Below, in pieces: positions 9,680-17,933 of a DNA stretch of 64,000 nucleotides. The stretch covers positions 4,250 to 68,249 of the forward strand of contig JAZSHI010000055.1 of NCBI GenBank assembly GCA_045533195.1. The letters run 5' to 3'. Each line of letters begins with the position of its first letter. Position 1 is the first letter of the stretch. This DNA is from SIG607 sp045533195. GTDB lineage: Bacteria; Bacillota; Clostridia; Oscillospirales; Acutalibacteraceae. The translations under genes were made by a program, and so were the position numbers. A model generated the notes under the pieces. That model searched no databases. It was given only the letters and a program-made list of their open reading frames with translations, and was not told where the DNA came from.

Positions 9680-10270
9680 ATGGGCAATATTGCATTGTTC
9701 GGCGGTACCTTTAATCCAATACATAACGAACACTTAAGGCTTATTAAACATTTAAGCGGCCTTGAATTTATTGATAAAGTGTTGGTTATGCCCACACATA
9801 TTCCCCCTCATAAAACGTCCGATTATTTGGCTGACGATATAGATAGGTTTAATATGTGCAGGGTTGCTGTGGAAGATATTGAAAAGGTTACAGTTAGTGA
9901 TTTCGAAATCAAAAGAGAAGGAAAAAGCTATACCTTTTACACCGTAAGCGCTCTTAAGGAAGAGTACAAAAACGATGAATTATTCGTGGTTTGCGGCGGA
10001 GATATGGCGATTACTCTTGATAACTGGTACAGATTTGACGAGCTTAAAGAAATATGCACTTTTCTGGTGGTTGACCGTCCCGGAATAGCCTTGGATAAAC
10101 TAAGGAATTATCTTAAAAATCTTCAAAATAAAGGCGCTAAAGTGGAATATACCCTTTGTCCTACAGAGAATGTTTCTTCTACTATGATTAGAGAAAAGGG
10201 ATTAAATACTTCTTTTGTGCCTCAAAAGGTTCTTGAATATATAAAGGAAAAAGGTCTTTATGGAGTTTAG
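9680..10270 (+). CDS. nadD: Nicotinate-nucleotide adenylyltransferase NadD
   Basis: NadD joins ATP and nicotinate mononucleotide to form deamido-NAD in NAD biosynthesis. The N-terminal nucleotidyltransferase motif reads GGTFNPIHNEHLRL (residues about 7-20), a slight variant of the usual HxGH with Asn-Glu between the histidines. The C-terminal SSTMIRE motif is the second ATP-binding signature. The length of 196 aa is typical. It overlaps yqeK by 11 bases, so the two are translationally coupled. Confidence 0.94.
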   Translation: MGNIALFGGTFNPIHNEHLRLIKHLSGLEFIDKVLVMPTHIPPHKTSDYLADDIDRFNMCRVAVEDIEKVTVSDFEIKREGKSYTFYTVSALKEEYKNDELFVVCGGDMAITLDNWYRFDELKEICTFLVVDRPGIALDKLRNYLKNLQNKGAKVEYTLCPTENVSSTMIREKGLNTSFVPQKVLEYIKEKGLYGV

Positions 10271-10850
10271 CGAAAAGTATAGTGAATATATTGCACTGCT
10301 AAGGGAAAGGCTTGACGATTTTCGTTTTGAGCATAGTATAGCCGTGGCTAATCAGTCGGTGCTACTTGCTGAGCGTTTCGGTGAAAATAAAGAAAACGCT
10401 TACGTTGCAGGACTTCTTCACGACGTATGCAAAAATTTAAAGAGGGAAGAACAGTTGCAATTTTTCTCTTCCTCTGCTATAATGCTAACCGATACCGAAA
10501 AACTTTCCCCAAAGGTTTGGCATGCAATGAGCGGTGCTGAGTTTTTAAAAAGGCATCTTTGCATTAAGGATAAAGATATAATTAATGCAGTAAGATATCA
10601 TACGACAGGCAGGGCAGGAATGAGCAATTTAGAGAAGATAATCTATATTGCAGATTTAACCTCCCTTGACAGAAATTATACCGACGTAGATATACTTAGA
10701 AAAATAGTAGAAAAAAGTCTTGATGAAGGGCTTATTTATGCGCTGAAGTTTACTATTACTTCACTTACTAATAAGGAAGAACCCATTCATCCCGATACAC
10801 TAAACGCATATAATGATTTGATAGGAAGAAGAAAAAATGAAAGCATTTGA
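10260..10850 (+). CDS. yqeK: YqeK-family HD-domain hydrolase (predicted symmetrical Ap4A hydrolase)
   Basis: This is a 196-aa HD-domain metal phosphohydrolase. The metal-binding residues are visible: an early His in RFEHSIAVANQ, the paired HD in LLHDVCKNL, and later His residues in KVWHAMSG and RYHTTGR. The conserved IYIADL follows. Family members cleave diadenosine tetraphosphate to two ADP. The gene lies between nadD and rsfS, with which it overlaps at both ends; this is the standard Firmicutes context. Confidence 0.9.
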   Translation: MEFSEKYSEYIALLRERLDDFRFEHSIAVANQSVLLAERFGENKENAYVAGLLHDVCKNLKREEQLQFFSSSAIMLTDTEKLSPKVWHAMSGAEFLKRHLCIKDKDIINAVRYHTTGRAGMSNLEKIIYIADLTSLDRNYTDVDILRKIVEKSLDEGLIYALKFTITSLTNKEEPIHPDTLNAYNDLIGRRKNESI

Positions 10851-11187
10851 AATTGTAGAAACAGCCGTTAAGGCGCTTGACTCTAAAAAAGGTCACGAAA
10901 TACGAGCAATAAAGGTTGAAGATTTAACGGTTATTGCTGAATATTTTGTTATAGCTACCGCTAATTCGAGCACTCAGGTACGCGCTCTTGCTGAGGAGGT
11001 TGAGTATCAGCTTGATTTAAAGGAGACTCCAGTTCATCATATTGAGGGCAGGGGTTCAAACTGGATTTTACTTGACTACGGCAGTGTTATTGTTCACGTT
11101 TTCCACAGAGAAGCAAGAGAGTTTTATTCCCTTGACTCAACCTGGGCAGACGGTGAAAATATTGATATAGAAAAATTTCTTTCATAA
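10837..11187 (+). CDS. rsfS: Ribosomal silencing factor RsfS
   Basis: RsfS binds ribosomal protein uL14 and blocks subunit joining, silencing translation when nutrients are scarce. The 116-aa sequence has the family core: DLTVIAEYFVIATANSS, IEGRGSNWILLDYG and the C-terminal VIVHVFHREAREFY. The start lies 14 bases inside yqeK, so translation is likely coupled. leuS follows after a 9-base gap. Confidence 0.93.
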   Translation: MKAFEIVETAVKALDSKKGHEIRAIKVEDLTVIAEYFVIATANSSTQVRALAEEVEYQLDLKETPVHHIEGRGSNWILLDYGSVIVHVFHREAREFYSLDSTWADGENIDIEKFLS

Positions 11188-11196
11188 GAGGAGAGA

Positions 11197-13611
11197 GTGA
11201 CTTTGAAACAGGAAAGATATAATTTTACCGAAATTGAAAAGAAATGGCAGGATATATGGGATAAAGAACAGCCCTTTGCCGCAAAGAACGACTATACTTT
11301 GCCCAAATTCTACGGACTTGTTGAATTTCCTTATCCTTCCGGTCAGGGCCTTCACGTAGGACATCCCCGTTCTTATACCGCTATTGATATTGTTGCACGT
11401 AAAAAACGTCTTCAGGGCTACAACGTGCTTTATCCTATGGGTTGGGATGCTTTCGGTCTTCCTACCGAAAACTTTGCTATTAAAAATCATATTCATCCCG
11501 AAGTAGTAACCAAAAATAACGTTGCTAACTTTAAGCGTCAGCTTAAATCTTTAGGCTTTTCTTTCGATTGGAACAGAGAAATAAATACCACAGATCCCTC
11601 TTATTATAAGTGGACACAGTGGATTTTCTTAAAGCTTTTCGAAAACGGTCTTGCCTATAAAAAGCAGATGGCTGTTAACTGGTGTACCTCCTGTAAATGC
11701 GTACTTGCAAACGAAGAGGTTGTAAACGGCGTTTGTGAGCGTTGCGGAAGTCAGGTTATCCATAAAGAAAAGAGCCAATGGATGCTCAAAATCACCGAAT
11801 ACGCAGGTAAATTAATTGATGACCTTTCTACCGTTGATTTTATCGACAGAGTTAAGACTCAGCAGGAAAACTGGATAGGCCGTTCCTTTGGTACTCAGGT
11901 TAAGTTTACTGCTACCACAGGCGATGAATTACTTATTTATACTACCCGTGCCGATACGCTTTTTGGCGCTACTTATATGGTTCTTTCTCCCGAACATCCT
12001 CTTATTAATAAATGGGCAGAAAAAATCGAAAATATGGATGAGGTTAACGCATACAGAGAAGAGGCTTCCAAAAAGTCCGACTTTGAGCGTACCGAACTTG
12101 CTAAGGATAAAACGGGCGTTTGCCTTAAGGGTGTAAAAGCCATTAACCCTGTAAACAATACCGAAATCCCGATTTTTATTTCCGACTACGTACTTATTTC
12201 TTACGGCACAGGCGCTATTATGGCTGTTCCTGCCCACGATACTCGTGACTGGGAATTTGCTAAGAAATTCGGCCTTCCCATTATCGAGGTTGTCAAGGGC
12301 GGAAACGTAGAGGAAGAAGCCTTTACCGATTGCGCTACAGGTGTTATGGTAAATTCAGGCTTCCTTGACGGACTCAGTGTAGAAGATGCTAAGGTTAAAA
12401 TTCAGGAATTTTTGGCTGAAAAGGGTATAGGCGAAAAGAAGACTAACTATAAGCTTCGTGACTGGGTATTCTCCCGTCAGCGTTATTGGGGCGAACCCAT
12501 TCCTATGGTTTACTGTGATTGCTGCGGTTGGGTTCCGCTACAGATAAGCGAACTTCCCTTGCTTCTGCCTGAGGTTGATTCTTATGAGCCTACCGATAAC
12601 GGCGAATCTCCTCTTGCAAATATTACTGAGTGGATAAATACCACCTGTCCCAAGTGTGGCGGCAAAGCTACAAGAGAAACCGATACAATGCCTCAATGGG
12701 CAGGTTCTTCCTGGTACTTCCTTCGTTACTGCGATCCCCACAACGAAAAGGAACTTGCTTCTAAGGAAGCGCTTGAATACTGGGGCCCTGTTGACTGGTA
12801 TAACGGCGGTATGGAGCATACCACACTTCACCTTCTTTATAGCCGTTTCTGGCATAAGTTCCTTTATGACATTGGCGTAGTGCCTTCACCCGAACCCTAT
12901 GCAAAGCGTACCAGCCACGGTATGATACTCGGCGAAAACGGTGAAAAGATGTCTAAGTCCAGAGGCAACGTTATTAACCCTGATGATATTATTAATGAGT
13001 ACGGCGCCGATACAATGCGTCTTTATGAAATGTTTATCGGTGACTTTGAAAAGGCTGCTCCTTGGAGCACCTCCTCCATTAAGGGTTGTAAGCGTTTCCT
13101 TGATAAAGTATGGGCATTAAAAGACAACGTAATCGATACGGATGAATACAGAAGCGAGGTAGAAAGCGAAGTTCACAAGATGATTCGCAAGGTTACCGAT
13201 GATATTGAAAACCTTAAGATGAATACCGCTATAGCTTCTATGATGGCATTTATCAATACTGTAGGAAATACTATTGGCAAGGCTGAGCTTAAGACCTTAC
13301 TTATTCTCCTTAATCCCTTTGCTCCTCATATTACCGAGGAAATCTGGGAAGAAATGGAGTTTGAAGGTAGGCTTAATCAGGCTAAATGGCCCGAATATGA
13401 CGAGGCTAAATGTGTTGAGGCTACCGTTGAAATCGTTGTTCAGATAAACGGAAAGCTTAGAGGCAGAATGAATATTCCTGCTGATATCACTAGTGAAGAT
13501 GCCATTAGTCTTGCTAAAGACCTTGACGGAGTAAAAGGTCAGTTAGAGGGCAAGACTATAGTTAAGGAACTTTACGTACCTAAGAAACTGGTTAATATCG
13601 TAGTAAGATAA
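11197..13611 (+). CDS. leuS: Leucyl-tRNA synthetase
   Basis: This class I synthetase charges tRNA-Leu. The signature motifs are present: the HIGH equivalent LHVGHPRSYT near residue 50, a zinc-binding insert CTSCK...CERCG, a CP1 editing domain (TTRADTLFGATY, TGAIMAVPAHD), and the KMSKS loop EKMSKSRGNV before the anticodon-binding domain. The length of 804 aa is normal. The start is uncertain: GTG at 11197 is only about 4 bases after the AGGAG at 11188-11192, whereas TTG at 11203 has a better spacing and would remove two residues. No T-box or other leader lies upstream, so expression probably depends on the rsfS transcript. Confidence 0.96.
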   Translation: MTLKQERYNFTEIEKKWQDIWDKEQPFAAKNDYTLPKFYGLVEFPYPSGQGLHVGHPRSYTAIDIVARKKRLQGYNVLYPMGWDAFGLPTENFAIKNHIHPEVVTKNNVANFKRQLKSLGFSFDWNREINTTDPSYYKWTQWIFLKLFENGLAYKKQMAVNWCTSCKCVLANEEVVNGVCERCGSQVIHKEKSQWMLKITEYAGKLIDDLSTVDFIDRVKTQQENWIGRSFGTQVKFTATTGDELLIYTTRADTLFGATYMVLSPEHPLINKWAEKIENMDEVNAYREEASKKSDFERTELAKDKTGVCLKGVKAINPVNNTEIPIFISDYVLISYGTGAIMAVPAHDTRDWEFAKKFGLPIIEVVKGGNVEEEAFTDCATGVMVNSGFLDGLSVEDAKVKIQEFLAEKGIGEKKTNYKLRDWVFSRQRYWGEPIPMVYCDCCGWVPLQISELPLLLPEVDSYEPTDNGESPLANITEWINTTCPKCGGKATRETDTMPQWAGSSWYFLRYCDPHNEKELASKEALEYWGPVDWYNGGMEHTTLHLLYSRFWHKFLYDIGVVPSPEPYAKRTSHGMILGENGEKMSKSRGNVINPDDIINEYGADTMRLYEMFIGDFEKAAPWSTSSIKGCKRFLDKVWALKDNVIDTDEYRSEVESEVHKMIRKVTDDIENLKMNTAIASMMAFINTVGNTIGKAELKTLLILLNPFAPHITEEIWEEMEFEGRLNQAKWPEYDEAKCVEATVEIVVQINGKLRGRMNIPADITSEDAISLAKDLDGVKGQLEGKTIVKELYVPKKLVNIVVR

Positions 13612-13615
13612 ACTG

Positions 13616-13648
13616 TTTTTTCGTGGGGTGGCAACACCCCACGAAAAA
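13616..13648. repeat. Perfect hairpin after leuS
   Basis: The arms CGTGGGGTG (13622-13630) and CACCCCACG (13635-13643) pair perfectly around the loop GCAA, and the stem is extended by a T run on the left and an A run on the right. There is no T run downstream on either strand, so it is not a textbook intrinsic terminator, although its place after leuS and before the tRNA promoter suggests transcript-end stabilisation or termination. Confidence 0.6.
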
Positions 13649-13661
13649 TATAAAAAAGTGC

Positions 13662-13690
13662 TTGACAAAACGTAATACCTTTGTTATAAT
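13662..13690 (+). promoter_or_regulatory. Consensus sigma-A promoter of tRNA-Lys
   Basis: A perfect -35 TTGACA (13662-13667) and a perfect -10 TATAAT (13685-13690) are separated by 17 bases. This is the strongest promoter by eye in the window, as expected for a stable RNA gene starting 28 bases downstream. Confidence 0.9.
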
Positions 13691-13717
13691 ATCAAAGTCG
13701 CCTAAATAAGAATAAAT

Positions 13718-13793
13718 GATCCATTAGCTCAGCCGGCAGAGCACATGACTTTTAATCATGGTGTCCGGAGTTCGATTCTCCGATGGATCACCA
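13718..13793 (+). tRNA. tRNA-Lys (anticodon UUU)
   Basis: A complete 76-base cloverleaf can be drawn. The acceptor arms GATCCAT and ATGGATC pair fully. The anticodon stem CATGA/TCATG encloses the loop CTTTTAA with anticodon TTT, and the T arm carries GTTCGATTC. The discriminator A and the CCA end (13791-13793) are genomically encoded. A consensus promoter lies just upstream and an intrinsic terminator directly follows, so it is a single-gene transcription unit. Confidence 0.97.
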
Positions 13794-13799
13794 AAAAAA

Positions 13800-13825
13800 C
13801 TCGTTCTTTGGAACGAGGTTTTTTT
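13800..13825 (+). terminator. Intrinsic terminator of tRNA-Lys
   Basis: The stem CTCGTTC (13800-13806) pairs with GAACGAG (13811-13817) around TTTG, and a run of seven T follows (13819-13825). It begins 7 bases after the tRNA CCA end. Confidence 0.9.
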
Positions 13826-14036
13826 ATCCATTGCGAAAGCGATGGTATATCATCAACAACGGCAATGCCGTTGTTGTATCTCATCAGTCCGTTAGGACTG
13901 TATATCATCACGCGTCAGCGTGTATCAAACAACCTTTCACAATGATGATATACTCGCCATAAGCAAGATTACTCTCGCTTATGGGCGGATGATATGCAAA
14001 ACTTCGTTTTGATGATATACAACGGTAAGCCGTTGA
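13826..14036. repeat. Cluster of short hairpins joined by a TATATCATC / GATGATATA motif
   Basis: Small hairpins with unrelated stem sequences are joined by a near-constant linker. The left half has stems at 13828-13845, 13854-13876, 13886-13899 and 13909-13922, joined by TATATCATC, TATCTCATC and GTATATCATC. The right half has the inverted linker, GATGATATAC (13944-13953), GATGATATGC (13988-13997) and GATGATATAC (14011-14020), separating stems near 13954-13987, 13998-14010 and 14021-14034. Each stem is a compensated palindrome, while the linker is conserved. The linker orientation flips in the middle at about 13923-13943. No gene fits here. It looks like an interspersed repeat cluster rather than a CRISPR, since the stems vary and no constant repeat of 24 bases or more exists. 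Confidence 0.75.
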
Positions 14037-14061
14037 TTTTATTGAGGAATTGTAGTACAAT
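14033..14061 (+). promoter_or_regulatory. Predicted promoter of the lipoprotein gene
   Basis: TTGATT (14033-14038) and TACAAT (14056-14061) are spaced by 17 bases, 20 bases before the ATG of the lipoprotein. The -35 overlaps the last hairpin of the repeat cluster. Confidence 0.5.
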
Positions 14062-14081
14062 AATCTTAAGGAAGTGATTAT

Positions 14082-15260
14082 ATGAAGAAAAATATAATAA
14101 TAGCACTTTTAGTTTCACTTATTATGCTTTCTGGTTGTAGTGGAAAAATAAATAATAATAGTGATAATTCAAATGCTCAGGGTAATACTTACCAAATAAC
14201 CGATTTGGGTATATGCTCAAATGAAAACACATCTTTACCAGTAAATGCGCGAGTTCCGTGGGATTTGATTGTAGTAGATGGTAAAATTTTTGTTGGTACT
14301 GGAGATTTTGATTCTAATTCCGGTCCTACATCAATTTGGACTTATGATGACACAACAAAAAAATGGACCACTTCTGCTTCTGTTGACCAAGAAGCGATTG
14401 CAAGGTTTGTTAATTTGTATGGTCAAACTATAGCTTTGGGAACTGATCCGATAGGCGATCCCGAATATGCTGATTGCTATGTTTTGAAAAGTGGCACTTG
14501 GCAGAATTTTTCTAATGTTAAGGGTGCTTTGCATATATTTGATGCAGAAGCGTACAATGGTTCGATTTACTATGGTTTAGGTTGTGACGGCAGTAAATCT
14601 GTTGTAGTAAAACAAGATGTAACAACAGGAGAGTGGAAGGATATACCGTTATATAAAAACGGAACAGACGTAATCGCTGCTTTGGAAAAAACTGCTAATG
14701 TACAGACTGAGCGAGTATATGATTTGTTTTCTGTAAATGGTAGGTTGTTCTGTGCATTTTCTTGTTCCTATACAGCAGGCAAAACCACAATCGAATTTTT
14801 TGAATTAAATGGAGATGAATTTGAGTTTTGTCAAGCGTTTAAAAACGCAAATCTACAAATGAACAAAACCGTAAAAAATCAAGTGCTTTTCAATTCAGAT
14901 GCCGTTTACGGTAATAGTTGTTTTTTGTCATTGGGTGATTTATATAAAACCGATAACTTTATTCGATTTGATAAAATAGATGTTCCAAATGACGCGTGTG
15001 TTACTGATATGTATGTTGAAAAAAACAATGGTCAGGAAACCCTTTATGTATTAGCCACCGTTAAGGATAGCAAAGGATTTAAGAATGTGATTTTTAAGAT
15101 GGTTGATGATAAGTTGACCGAACTGTTTTCTTTTAATAGTTCCGCTAGTGCTTTGAGTTTTGCTAAATGTGACACTGTGTTTTATGTAGGATTGGGTGGC
15201 GCAGGAACCGAAAATGCAGACAATGGCAGAGTACTAAAGATTGAACACTGTGCCGAATGA
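14082..15260 (+). CDS. Putative lipoprotein of unknown function, beta-propeller-like
   Basis: I do not recognise this family. The protein starts with a lipoprotein signal peptide: MKKN, a hydrophobic stretch, then the lipobox LSGC with Cys at residue 19. It is therefore probably anchored on the outer face of the membrane. The following stretch is Asn/Ser-rich and looks like a linker. The rest (about residues 45-390) has recurring segments with Trp/Tyr-rich turns such as IWTYDDTTKKWTT, VLKSGTWQNF and VTTGEWKDI, each after a strand-like run. This resembles Kelch/propeller blades, but I cannot count blades reliably. Its AT-rich codon use differs from the housekeeping genes around it. A predicted promoter lies at 14033-14061 and the ribosome-binding site is AAGGAAGTG. 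Confidence 0.7.
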   Translation: MKKNIIIALLVSLIMLSGCSGKINNNSDNSNAQGNTYQITDLGICSNENTSLPVNARVPWDLIVVDGKIFVGTGDFDSNSGPTSIWTYDDTTKKWTTSASVDQEAIARFVNLYGQTIALGTDPIGDPEYADCYVLKSGTWQNFSNVKGALHIFDAEAYNGSIYYGLGCDGSKSVVVKQDVTTGEWKDIPLYKNGTDVIAALEKTANVQTERVYDLFSVNGRLFCAFSCSYTAGKTTIEFFELNGDEFEFCQAFKNANLQMNKTVKNQVLFNSDAVYGNSCFLSLGDLYKTDNFIRFDKIDVPNDACVTDMYVEKNNGQETLYVLATVKDSKGFKNVIFKMVDDKLTELFSFNSSASALSFAKCDTVFYVGLGGAGTENADNGRVLKIEHCAE

Positions 15261-15319
15261 ATTTTTATAATACATAAGAATTAGATTGACTAAATTACAA
15301 TATCCAAGGCGGTGAGTAT

Positions 15320-15853
15320 ATGAAAAATTTTTTTCTCAAAGGTTATCAGTATATTCTCAAAGGTTTACAGTATTTTCTAATGTTTCAAGTGTCGGTGTTG
15401 GTTGCGATGCTTATTTCTATATTGTTTGATATTCCGATAAGGCTTCTTGTTGAAATCCCGACTTATCAAAATTTGATATTCGCCTGTATTGCCTTTGTTT
15501 TAGAGATAGCCTTTATTTTGTTCTTTTTCTATAAAGAAAAAATGGATTTTAAAAATGTGAGCTTGATTAAATTTGTTTCGCCTTGTATTATTGGTGTGAT
15601 TTTACATTCCGCCCTCTCTTATTTTAATGGATTTTATATGTACACGGCAGGGGCAAGTGTTTCTGAGTCGGGAATTATCTGGCAAAGCTATTATTTGAAT
15701 CGAACTGTTACGGATATGCGTGATGTTGCACTTTTCAGACTGATAATTCCTTTTATAATAATTTTGATTTTAAGAATTGGCGCAGTGCTTTTAGGCTTCT
15801 ATTTTGCAAAGAGAAAAATTAAAAAATTTAAACAGGAATTGAAAAAGGAATAG
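15320..15853 (+). CDS. Hypothetical integral membrane protein
   Basis: This 177-aa protein is of unknown function. Four hydrophobic segments can be seen, at roughly residues 17-36, 48-70, 85-105 and 137-165, with a Lys-rich C-terminal tail (AKRKIKKFKQELKKE) that probably stays in the cytoplasm. No catalytic or binding motif is recognisable. The start ATG at 15320 is preceded by AAGGCGGTGAG. The gene lies in the accessory pocket between tRNA-Lys and the COG2509 flavoprotein, and shares the AT-rich composition of its neighbours. Confidence 0.65.
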   Translation: MKNFFLKGYQYILKGLQYFLMFQVSVLVAMLISILFDIPIRLLVEIPTYQNLIFACIAFVLEIAFILFFFYKEKMDFKNVSLIKFVSPCIIGVILHSALSYFNGFYMYTAGASVSESGIIWQSYYLNRTVTDMRDVALFRLIIPFIIILILRIGAVLLGFYFAKRKIKKFKQELKKE

Positions 15854-15898
15854 TAAACAAACGAGTAAATAACGATAGCCTCTGATAAAGGGAATTTA

Positions 15899-15923
15899 TG
15901 ATATAATGCACATATGAGGTGAG
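15899..15923 (+). promoter_or_regulatory. Extended -10 promoter and ribosome-binding site of the frameshifted membrane gene
   Basis: TG at 15899-15900, one base, then TATAAT at 15902-15907 form an extended -10 element; no good -35 is present. AGGTGAG (15917-15923) is a good ribosome-binding site for the ATG at 15927, which is why I place the real start of the next gene there. Confidence 0.5.
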
Positions 15924-15926
15924 ATT

Positions 15927-16407
15927 ATGATTAAACTATATTTTAAAAAACTATTATTTACTGTTGGTTTTTTTTATTACTTACTTTTTGTTTATATTTA
16001 TAATTGCATTTGCTTGTAATTTGTTCTTTGGGAATACTTTTTCTGAACTTACCGGTACATTGATATATGCAATATTAGCGCTTGTTTTGAATTTTACTGT
16101 CGTTTGCGTAATGAGGTATGAAAGGCTATCCCGTAAAACAGAAACGCTTATAAATCTTTCTTTTTTAAAAATTCTATTTTGCATATTTAAATCAAGAGAG
16201 AACATTGTTCATACGGTTGCGTTTATTTCTTTACTTCTCCCATTTTTTGTTTCTATAGCAAAAAATGAAAATACGCCTTTTCTTCCGTTAGTTTTCGGAA
16301 CAGTAATTTTGCTGTTTGTTTGCGGTTTAATATTTATGACGGTGAATGCTTTACTGTGGAGCATAGTACATAAATTAGCTGTGCGAAAGTATATAGGAAA
16401 TAACTAG
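15927..16407 (+). pseudogene. Hypothetical membrane protein, reading frame broken at a T8 tract
   Basis: The only start with a proper ribosome-binding site is ATG 15927, but that frame stops after about 30 codons. The main frame, reading on to 16407, is entered from a different phase and has only a TTG at 15964 as apparent start, with no ribosome-binding site. The two frames meet at a run of eight T (15968-15975). With seven T the protein would read continuously as MIKLYFKKLLFTVGFF and on into ITYFLFIFIIAF, a single membrane protein of about 160 aa with four hydrophobic segments. So it is a true frameshift, a slippage-controlled gene, or a sequencing error. The family is not recognised. Confidence 0.6.
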
Positions 16408-16491
16408 TGTTTAAGATGTGTTATCAAAGAATATGACATTATAATTTTGAAAGATTAGGCTTTTTTGAAAATTTTTACTTATTAGTTTGTC

Positions 16492-16520
16492 TTGAAACAA
16501 AATCAGTATTATGATATAAT
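16492..16520 (+). promoter_or_regulatory. Predicted promoter of the COG2509 flavoprotein gene
   Basis: TTGAAA (16492-16497) and TATAAT (16515-16520) are separated by 17 bases, with a TG one base before the -10. It lies 34 bases upstream of the start codon. Confidence 0.65.
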
Positions 16521-16554
16521 TTATTAGCAATAAACTATATATGGAGTAGTTAGT

Positions 16555-17925
16555 ATGAATTACGATGTTATAATTATCGGCGCAGGTCCCGGCGGTATTT
16601 TTGCGGCATTTGAGCTTATGCAGAAAAAGCCTTCTTTAAAGGTTGCGGTTTTTGAAGCTGGTCACGCTTTAAAGGACAGACACTGTCCAATAGACGGCAA
16701 AAAAATCAAAAGTTGTATCGGTTGTAAGATTTGTTCTATAATGAGTGGCTTTGGCGGAGCAGGTGCTTTTTCCGACGGTAAATATAATATTACCAATGAC
16801 TTTGGCGGTACTCTTTATGAGTATATCGGAAAATCCGAAGCACTGGACCTTATGAAGTATATAGATACTATAAATCTTGCTTACGGCGGAGAGGGAACAA
16901 GGCTTTATACTACTGCAGGTTCACGCTTTAAAACCGTTTGTGTACAAAATGACCTTCATTTGCTTAATGCTTCTGTTCGTCACCTTGGTACCGATATAAA
17001 CTATATAGTGCTTGAAAACATTTATAACTATTTAAAGGATAAGGTCGAGTTCTTTTTTGAAACTCCCGTAAAGAGTGTGAAGATTACTGACGGCGGTTAT
17101 GAAATTCTGACCAAGGACGGCTCTTATACCGCAAAGGACTGCATAATTTCAGTAGGCAGAAGCGGTAGTAAATGGATGGAAAACGTATGTAAAGAGCTAC
17201 AAATTCCCACAAGCTCCAACCGTGTGGATATAGGTGTGAGGGTTGAACTTCCTGCCGAGGTTTTTGCTCATCTTACTGATGAACTATATGAAAGTAAAAT
17301 CGTTTACCGCACCGAAAAATACGGTGATTTGGTGAGAACCTTCTGTATGAATCCAAAGGGCGCTGTTGTTAACGAAAATACCAACGGAATTATTACTGTT
17401 AACGGACACAGCTATGAGGACCCCGAAAAGCAGACCGAAAATACCAACTTTGCTTTGCTTGTTGCAAAGCACTTTTCCGAACCCTTTAAGGATTCAAACG
17501 GCTACGGAGAAAGTATTGCAAGACTTAGTAATATGCTTGGCGGCGGTGTAATTGTTCAGCGTTTCGGAGACCTTATAAAAGGTCAGCGTTCAACCCAAAA
17601 CCGTATTGACGAAGCCTTTATTACACCTACTCTTAATGTAACTCCGGGTGACTTGAGTCTTGTACTGCCTAAGCGTATATTAGACGGCATTATTGAAATG
17701 ATTTATGCCCTTGATAAAATCGCTCCTGGTACAGCCAATGAAGATACGCTTCTTTATGGTGTTGAGGTTAAATTCTATAATATGGAGGTTGAGGTTGATA
17801 ATAACCTTGAAACCGCACACAAGGGACTTTATATTATAGGGGATGGAAGCGGTATTACACATTCGCTTTCTCACGCTTCAGCCAGCGGTGTTTTTGTAGC
17901 AAGAAAAATTGCTGATAAAAACTAA
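16555..17925 (+). CDS. FAD-dependent dehydrogenase of the COG2509 type
   Basis: This is a 456-aa flavoprotein of unknown substrate. The N-terminal FAD-binding motif GAGPGGIFAAFE is at residues 9-20, and the C-terminal FAD-contacting sequence is GLYIIGDGSGITHS. Between them is a distinctive cysteine cluster, Cys44, Cys54, Cys57 and Cys60 (C-x9-C-x2-C-x2-C), which could hold an iron-sulfur cluster or be redox-active. The next segment, SGFGGAGAFSDGKYN, is characteristic of the uncharacterised COG2509 family. It has its own promoter and is followed by a T-box leader, so it appears monocistronic. Whether it takes part in the neighbouring amino-acid pathway is not shown by the sequence. Confidence 0.82.
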   Translation: MNYDVIIIGAGPGGIFAAFELMQKKPSLKVAVFEAGHALKDRHCPIDGKKIKSCIGCKICSIMSGFGGAGAFSDGKYNITNDFGGTLYEYIGKSEALDLMKYIDTINLAYGGEGTRLYTTAGSRFKTVCVQNDLHLLNASVRHLGTDINYIVLENIYNYLKDKVEFFFETPVKSVKITDGGYEILTKDGSYTAKDCIISVGRSGSKWMENVCKELQIPTSSNRVDIGVRVELPAEVFAHLTDELYESKIVYRTEKYGDLVRTFCMNPKGAVVNENTNGIITVNGHSYEDPEKQTENTNFALLVAKHFSEPFKDSNGYGESIARLSNMLGGGVIVQRFGDLIKGQRSTQNRIDEAFITPTLNVTPGDLSLVLPKRILDGIIEMIYALDKIAPGTANEDTLLYGVEVKFYNMEVEVDNNLETAHKGLYIIGDGSGITHSLSHASASGVFVARKIADKN

Positions 17926-17933
17926 AAAAGTAC

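Noticed and set aside
11160..11200. T-box or leucine leader before leuS
   Set aside because: Only 9 bases separate rsfS and leuS, so there is no room for one.
13616..13648. Intrinsic terminator of leuS
   Set aside because: The hairpin is strong, but the T run precedes the stem and an A run follows it on both strands, so the U-tract needed for classical termination is missing. Listed as a hairpin instead.
13826..14036. Possible CRISPR array
   Set aside because: The constant part is only about 9 bases, the intervening pieces are self-complementary, linker orientation flips, and no cas gene is present.
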